A DNA stretch of 8,082 bases from Pseudomonadota bacterium (GTDB lineage Bacteria > Pseudomonadota > Alphaproteobacteria > Rhizobiales > Hyphomicrobiaceae). The stretch is from positions 1-8,082 of the forward strand of contig JAEZBU010000290.1 in the NCBI GenBank assembly GCA_023426855.1. Reading direction: 5' to 3'. Positions within the stretch are counted from its first letter, which is position 1. The number at the start of each line of letters is the position of its first letter. The position numbers and the translations under genes are program-made. Below are positions 4,903 to 8,082 of this stretch, piece by piece. The notes under the pieces are model-generated. The model saw only the letters and a program-made list of their open reading frames with translations. It was not told where the DNA came from and did no database searches.

Positions 4903-5949
4903 TCACCCCCTGATGAAGCCGAGCATATCCTTCACCTGATCCATGATCGGCTTGGCGATCGCACGCGCGCGCCGTGATCCATCCGCCAGAACGCGATCGA
5001 TCTCCGACACATCCTGAGACAGTCGGCGCATCTCCGCGCCGATCGGGCCGATTTTGTCTACCGCGACCTCACCGAGCGCTTTCTTGAAGGTCGAGAACGG
5101 CCCGCCGCCGAAATCACGCAGCACCTGATCGCGGCTAACGCCCGCCAGCGCCGCATATATACCCACGAGGTTCTCGGCTTCCGGCCGCTCCGCCAGACCG
5201 GCGGCTTCCGTCGGCAGCGGTTCCGGATCGGTCTTGGCCTTCTGGATCTTGCGCGCGACCGTATCGGCGTCATCCATGAGATTGATGCGCGACAGGTCTG
5301 AGGGATCGGACTTCGACATCTTCTTCTTGCCGTCGCGCAAGCTCATGACGCGCGTCGCCGGACCAGTGATCACGGGTTCCGGCTGCGGGAAGAAGATGCC
5401 GTCCTCGTAGCCTGCCTTGACGATCGCGCCACGCAGATCATTGTTGAACTTCTGCGCGATGTCGCGCGCCAGCTCGAGATGCTGCTTCTGGTCCTCGCCA
5501 ACCGGAACATGCGTGGCGCGATAGACGAGAATGTCAGCCGCCATCAGGTTCGGATAGGCATACAGGCCGACCGACGCGTTCTCGCGGTCCTTGCCGGCCT
5601 TCTCCTTGAACTGGGTCATGCGGTTCAGCCAGCCAAGCCGGGCGACGCAATTGAAAACCCAGGCCAGCTCCGCGTGCTCCGAAACCTGCGACTGGTTGAA
5701 GATGATGCTCTTCTTGGCATCCAGGCCACAGGCGATATAGGCCGCCGTCACCTGACGAATGGCATTGCGCAACTCGTCGGGATCCTGCCACACGGTGATC
5801 GCGTGCAAATCCACGACGCAATAGATGCACTCGTGCGTCTCCTGCAGCTTGATCCACTGCAACATGGCGCCGAGATAGTTGCCGAGATGGAGCGAGCCTG
5901 TCGGCTGCATGCCCGAAAAGACGCGCGGCGTGATCGTCGTAGCCGTCAT
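4903..5949 (-). CDS. trpS: Tryptophanyl-tRNA synthetase
   Basis: A 348-residue class I aminoacyl-tRNA synthetase, slightly longer than E. coli TrpS (334). It charges tRNA-Trp with tryptophan using ATP, as a cytoplasmic homodimer. Seen directly: FSGMQPTGSLHLGNYLGA at 11-28 (the HIGH-like motif is HLGN), CVVDLHAIT at 44-52, NQSQVSEHAEL at 85-95, AADILVY at 137-143, GEDQKQHLEL at 151-160 and the KMSKS loop at 210-214. The C-terminal helical domain is complete, ending LGFIRG. The start at 5949 is chosen because AGGA lies 5 nt upstream (5955-5958) and MTATTITPRVFSG fits family starts; a GTG at 5967 would add six residues without support. The gene follows murJ after 84 nt. A poor promoter match (TTGCGC, 17 nt, GATAAC) lies in that gap, so it may be read from glnD-murJ. 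I see no leader peptide or T-box. Confidence 0.97.
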   Translation of the reverse strand: MTATTITPRVFSGMQPTGSLHLGNYLGAMLQWIKLQETHECIYCVVDLHAITVWQDPDELRNAIRQVTAAYIACGLDAKKSIIFNQSQVSEHAELAWVFNCVARLGWLNRMTQFKEKAGKDRENASVGLYAYPNLMAADILVYRATHVPVGEDQKQHLELARDIAQKFNNDLRGAIVKAGYEDGIFFPQPEPVITGPATRVMSLRDGKKKMSKSDPSDLSRINLMDDADTVARKIQKAKTDPEPLPTEAAGLAERPEAENLVGIYAALAGVSRDQVLRDFGGGPFSTFKKALGEVAVDKIGPIGAEMRRLSQDVSEIDRVLADGSRRARAIAKPIMDQVKDMLGFIRG

Positions 5950-6033
5950 AGGAATCCTGCTTTGCACTGAAGTCGTGGGGTTATCGCGCGCTCGGCTGAC
6001 TGGCGCAAGCCCGCTGGTGAGCAGTCGCCCGGC

Positions 6034-7620
6034 TCAGGCTGGTCCGGAAGTGCGCCGCAAACCGGTCATTAACCGACGAATGGTCATCGCGCCGGTCAAT
6101 TGAACGGCGGCGATGTATACGATAACGCCTGCGCCGACCAGCGCGATCAAAGCGCCGAAACGTTCCAACTGAGACGGTCCACGCAGCCACGGCGCCAGCA
6201 GGTCGGCTGCAAACCATAGCGCGGCCGCCATGATCAGGCTCGATAGCAGGATCAGCGGCAGACTGCGCAGCAACAGCCGGTCGGCCACGAAATCTCCTCG
6301 CCGGATCAGGCCGGACCACAAGAGCCCGGCATTGAGCCAGCCACCCAGCGTCGTCGCCAGCGCGATACCCATGTGCGGGAGAAGCCCCGCCCTGCGGAAC
6401 AGGAAGAACAGCGCGATGGAGCCCAGGGTGTTCGCGATCAGGCTGATCACCGCATACCGCATCGGCGTGCGCGTGTCCTCGCGTGCGAAGTAGGCCGGCG
6501 AGAACACCTTGATCATGACAAACGCCGGCAGGCCGAAGGCAAATACAGCCAGCACCGCTGACGTCTGCGCCGTATCCAGCGCCGTGAATGCTCCGCGCTC
6601 GAACAGGACCTTCACGATCGGCCCCGGCACGACGGCGAGCGCCAGTGCAGCCGGCACCGTCAGCAACATGGCAAACTCCAGCGAGCGGTTCTGGCTTTGC
6701 AGTACGCCCTCGCGATTGCCGGCCCTGAGCTGGCGCGACATGTCCGGCAGCAGCACGACGCCGATCGCGATACCGACAATGGCCAACGGCAGCTCATACA
6801 AACGGTCGGCATAATAGAGCTGCGAGACCGCACCTGGCTGCTGCGAGGCAATCACTGTCCCGATCATGATATTGAGCTGCGTGACCCCGCCCGCAATCAC
6901 GCCTGGAATACCGAGCGTGATCAGCCGCCGCATATTGTCCGTCATGCGCGGGCGGCGCAGTTTGAGCGTGAACTTGTTGCGGCGCAGGCCATCGATCAAC
7001 AACCAGAGCTGCAGGATACCGGCCACGAACACGCCGATAGCCTGGATGATGCCGCCGCCCGGCTCGTTATGGAATCCCAGGGCAAAGCCGATGAAGATCG
7101 CGGTCGCCAGCGTGAGATTGAGGACGATCGAAACCGAGGAGCTCTCGACGAACTTGCCGAAAGTGTTCAACACGCCGGAGAACAGCGCGACCAGCGACAT
7201 GCACAGCAGATAAGGAAACGTGATCTGCGTCAGCAGCACCGCGAGATCGAACTTTTCCGGCGTGGCGCTGAACCCTGGCGCCAGCAGATACATCAGCCAC
7301 GGCATGCCGATGATCGCGACAACCGTCAGTGCGATGAGGATCGCAAACAGACCGCTCAAGGCCTGCTCGGCGAAATCACGCGCCGCATCGCGACCACGTT
7401 CCTCCAGCTCCTTGGCGAACAGCGGAATGAACGCGGAGTTGAACGCCCCCTCGCCAAACAGCCGCCGAAACAGGTTGGGAAATCGGAACGCGACGTTGAA
7501 TGCGTCCGCGACCATTCCAGAGCCGAACGCCCAGGCAAACAGGATGTCACGCACGAAGCCGAGCACCCGGCTGACCATCGTCAGCCCGCCTACGGTGGCA
7601 AAGGAACGGTAGAGCTTCAT
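6034..7620 (-). CDS. murJ: Lipid II flippase MurJ (MviN)
   Basis: A 528-residue polytopic membrane protein of the MOP exporter superfamily. MurJ flips the peptidoglycan precursor lipid II to the outer face of the inner membrane. Hydrophobic segments recur through the whole protein, consistent with the usual 14 helices. The N-terminal signature SRVLGFVRD at 17-25 gives Arg18 and Arg24, FRRLFGEGAFNSAFIP at 51-66 gives Arg52, and YYADRLYELPL at 269-279 gives Arg273. These match the essential cavity arginines of E. coli MurJ (18, 24, 52, 270). The second-half repeat VLFERGAF at 338-345 and SPAYFAREDTRTP at 374-386 are also family hallmarks. The start at 7620 overlaps the glnD stop as ATGA, with AGGA 9 nt upstream (7630-7633); an in-frame ATG at 7638 would add six residues and is less likely. 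Coupled translation with glnD is expected. The length is slightly above E. coli's 511. Confidence 0.97.
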   Translation of the reverse strand: MKLYRSFATVGGLTMVSRVLGFVRDILFAWAFGSGMVADAFNVAFRFPNLFRRLFGEGAFNSAFIPLFAKELEERGRDAARDFAEQALSGLFAILIALTVVAIIGMPWLMYLLAPGFSATPEKFDLAVLLTQITFPYLLCMSLVALFSGVLNTFGKFVESSSVSIVLNLTLATAIFIGFALGFHNEPGGGIIQAIGVFVAGILQLWLLIDGLRRNKFTLKLRRPRMTDNMRRLITLGIPGVIAGGVTQLNIMIGTVIASQQPGAVSQLYYADRLYELPLAIVGIAIGVVLLPDMSRQLRAGNREGVLQSQNRSLEFAMLLTVPAALALAVVPGPIVKVLFERGAFTALDTAQTSAVLAVFAFGLPAFVMIKVFSPAYFAREDTRTPMRYAVISLIANTLGSIALFFLFRRAGLLPHMGIALATTLGGWLNAGLLWSGLIRRGDFVADRLLLRSLPLILLSSLIMAAALWFAADLLAPWLRGPSQLERFGALIALVGAGVIVYIAAVQLTGAMTIRRLMTGLRRTSGPA

Positions 7621-8082
7621 GCCACCATATCCTGGCAAGACAGAACGCCGGATAAACGCTCGCGGATCGCCGCCTGCCGCGTCTCGCTGTCGATCTTCTT
7701 CGACGTCAGGTCGGTCACGTAGAACACGTCGACGGCCTTCTCGCCGTAGGTGGTAATGTGCGCGGAGGTGATGTCGAGATTGAGATCGGACAGCGTATTG
7801 GTCAGATCGTACAACAAGCCGGGACGGTCTCGCCCCGCCACCTCGATGACCGTGAATTGATCCGACAGCGCATTGTTGATGATGATTTCAGGCTCGACCG
7901 TGAAGGCCGTGATGCGCCGTTCCGGCGGGCGCCGCTGCGCCATCAGCGTCGCAACGCGCACCTCGCCGTTCAGCGCCCGCTCGATGGTTTTCACGATGCG
8001 GTCGATACGGCGGGATTCGTCGTCGTCCTCGACGAACGCGCGCTGCAAAAGGAAAGTGTCGAGCGCCATGCCATCGCGCGTG
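7617..8082 (-). CDS. glnD: Bifunctional PII uridylyltransferase/uridylyl-removing enzyme GlnD, 3' end only
   Basis: The last 154 codons of a gene that enters from the right edge. The visible part begins TRDGMALDTFLLQ, the end of the first ACT domain, and then contains the second ACT domain at about 7640-7860 with TVIEVAGRDRPGLLYDLTNTL and AHITTYGEKAVDVFYVTD. GlnD uridylylates and deuridylylates PII proteins (GlnB/GlnK) according to glutamine level; the tandem ACT domains bind glutamine. The nucleotidyltransferase and HD domains are outside the window. Starting the gene at the Met at 8069 would be wrong, since the frame is open to the window end and the sequence there is mid-domain. Its TGA overlaps the murJ ATG by 4 nt. 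The glnD-murJ pairing is common in Alphaproteobacteria. Confidence 0.95.
   Translation of the reverse strand, partial: TRDGMALDTFLLQRAFVEDDDESRRIDRIVKTIERALNGEVRVATLMAQRRPPERRITAFTVEPEIIINNALSDQFTVIEVAGRDRPGLLYDLTNTLSDLNLDITSAHITTYGEKAVDVFYVTDLTSKKIDSETRQAAIRERLSGVLSCQDMVA

Noticed and set aside
5950..6033. Possible trp leader or T-box in the 84-nt gap before trpS
   Set aside because: No run of Trp codons in a short frame, no T-box consensus and no terminator/antiterminator pair are visible.
6697..7722. A 341-codon open frame on the plus strand opposite murJ and glnD
   Set aside because: It lies entirely antisense to a clearly identified gene, has a composition rich in Arg, Gln and His typical of a shadow frame in GC-rich DNA, and shows no domain motif.
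1..8082. Mobile elements, CRISPR arrays, tRNA or rRNA genes, defence or secretion systems
   Set aside because: Gene order is conserved and compact, with no direct repeat arrays, transposase or integrase motifs, or tRNA-like structure, and no gap exceeds 154 nt.

Overview
The window looks like a core chromosomal segment of an alphaproteobacterium, most likely of the order Hyphomicrobiales (Rhizobiales). The basis is the gene order, GC-rich codon use, a rhizobial-type Fur protein, and a candidate Irr-type operator (an alphaproteobacterial regulator). I cannot name the genus. All genes lie on the minus strand, so transcription runs from high to low coordinates. In that direction the order is glnD (3' end only), murJ, trpS, a universal stress protein gene, nfuA, a RutE-like nitroreductase-family gene, tsaB, rimI, a fur-family gene, a PlsC/OlsA-type acyltransferase gene and miaB (5' end only). 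From memory, nearly the same order occurs in Sinorhizobium meliloti between glnD and miaB, where the acyltransferase in this slot is OlsA.

Right part (about 4276-8082): glnD (nitrogen sensing) overlaps murJ (lipid II flippase) by the ATGA arrangement. trpS follows after an 84-nt gap, then a small universal stress protein gene. A weak terminator-like hairpin lies just after trpS.

Middle part (2237-4275): nfuA (Fe-S cluster carrier) has its own upstream region of 123 nt. This holds a sigma70-like promoter whose -10 overlaps a near-consensus Irr box (ICE motif), the most informative non-coding signal in the window. The RutE-like reductase starts 7 nt after nfuA and is probably co-transcribed. 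tsaB (tRNA t6A synthesis) follows.

Left part (1-2236): rimI starts 10 nt after tsaB. A Fur/Mur-type metalloregulator follows after a short gap containing a perfect hairpin. Next is the membrane acyltransferase, and after 154 non-coding nt, miaB (ms2i6A tRNA modification, an Fe-S enzyme). That gap has two short perfect palindromes flanking a possible -10 element.

Themes: tRNA function (trpS, tsaB, miaB), iron and Fe-S handling (nfuA, fur-family, miaB as a client, candidate Irr box), and envelope lipids (murJ, acyltransferase). I see no mobile element, CRISPR array, RNA gene, prophage or defence island, and no evidence for a novel multi-gene system. The points worth checking are regulatory or functional refinements of conserved genes.
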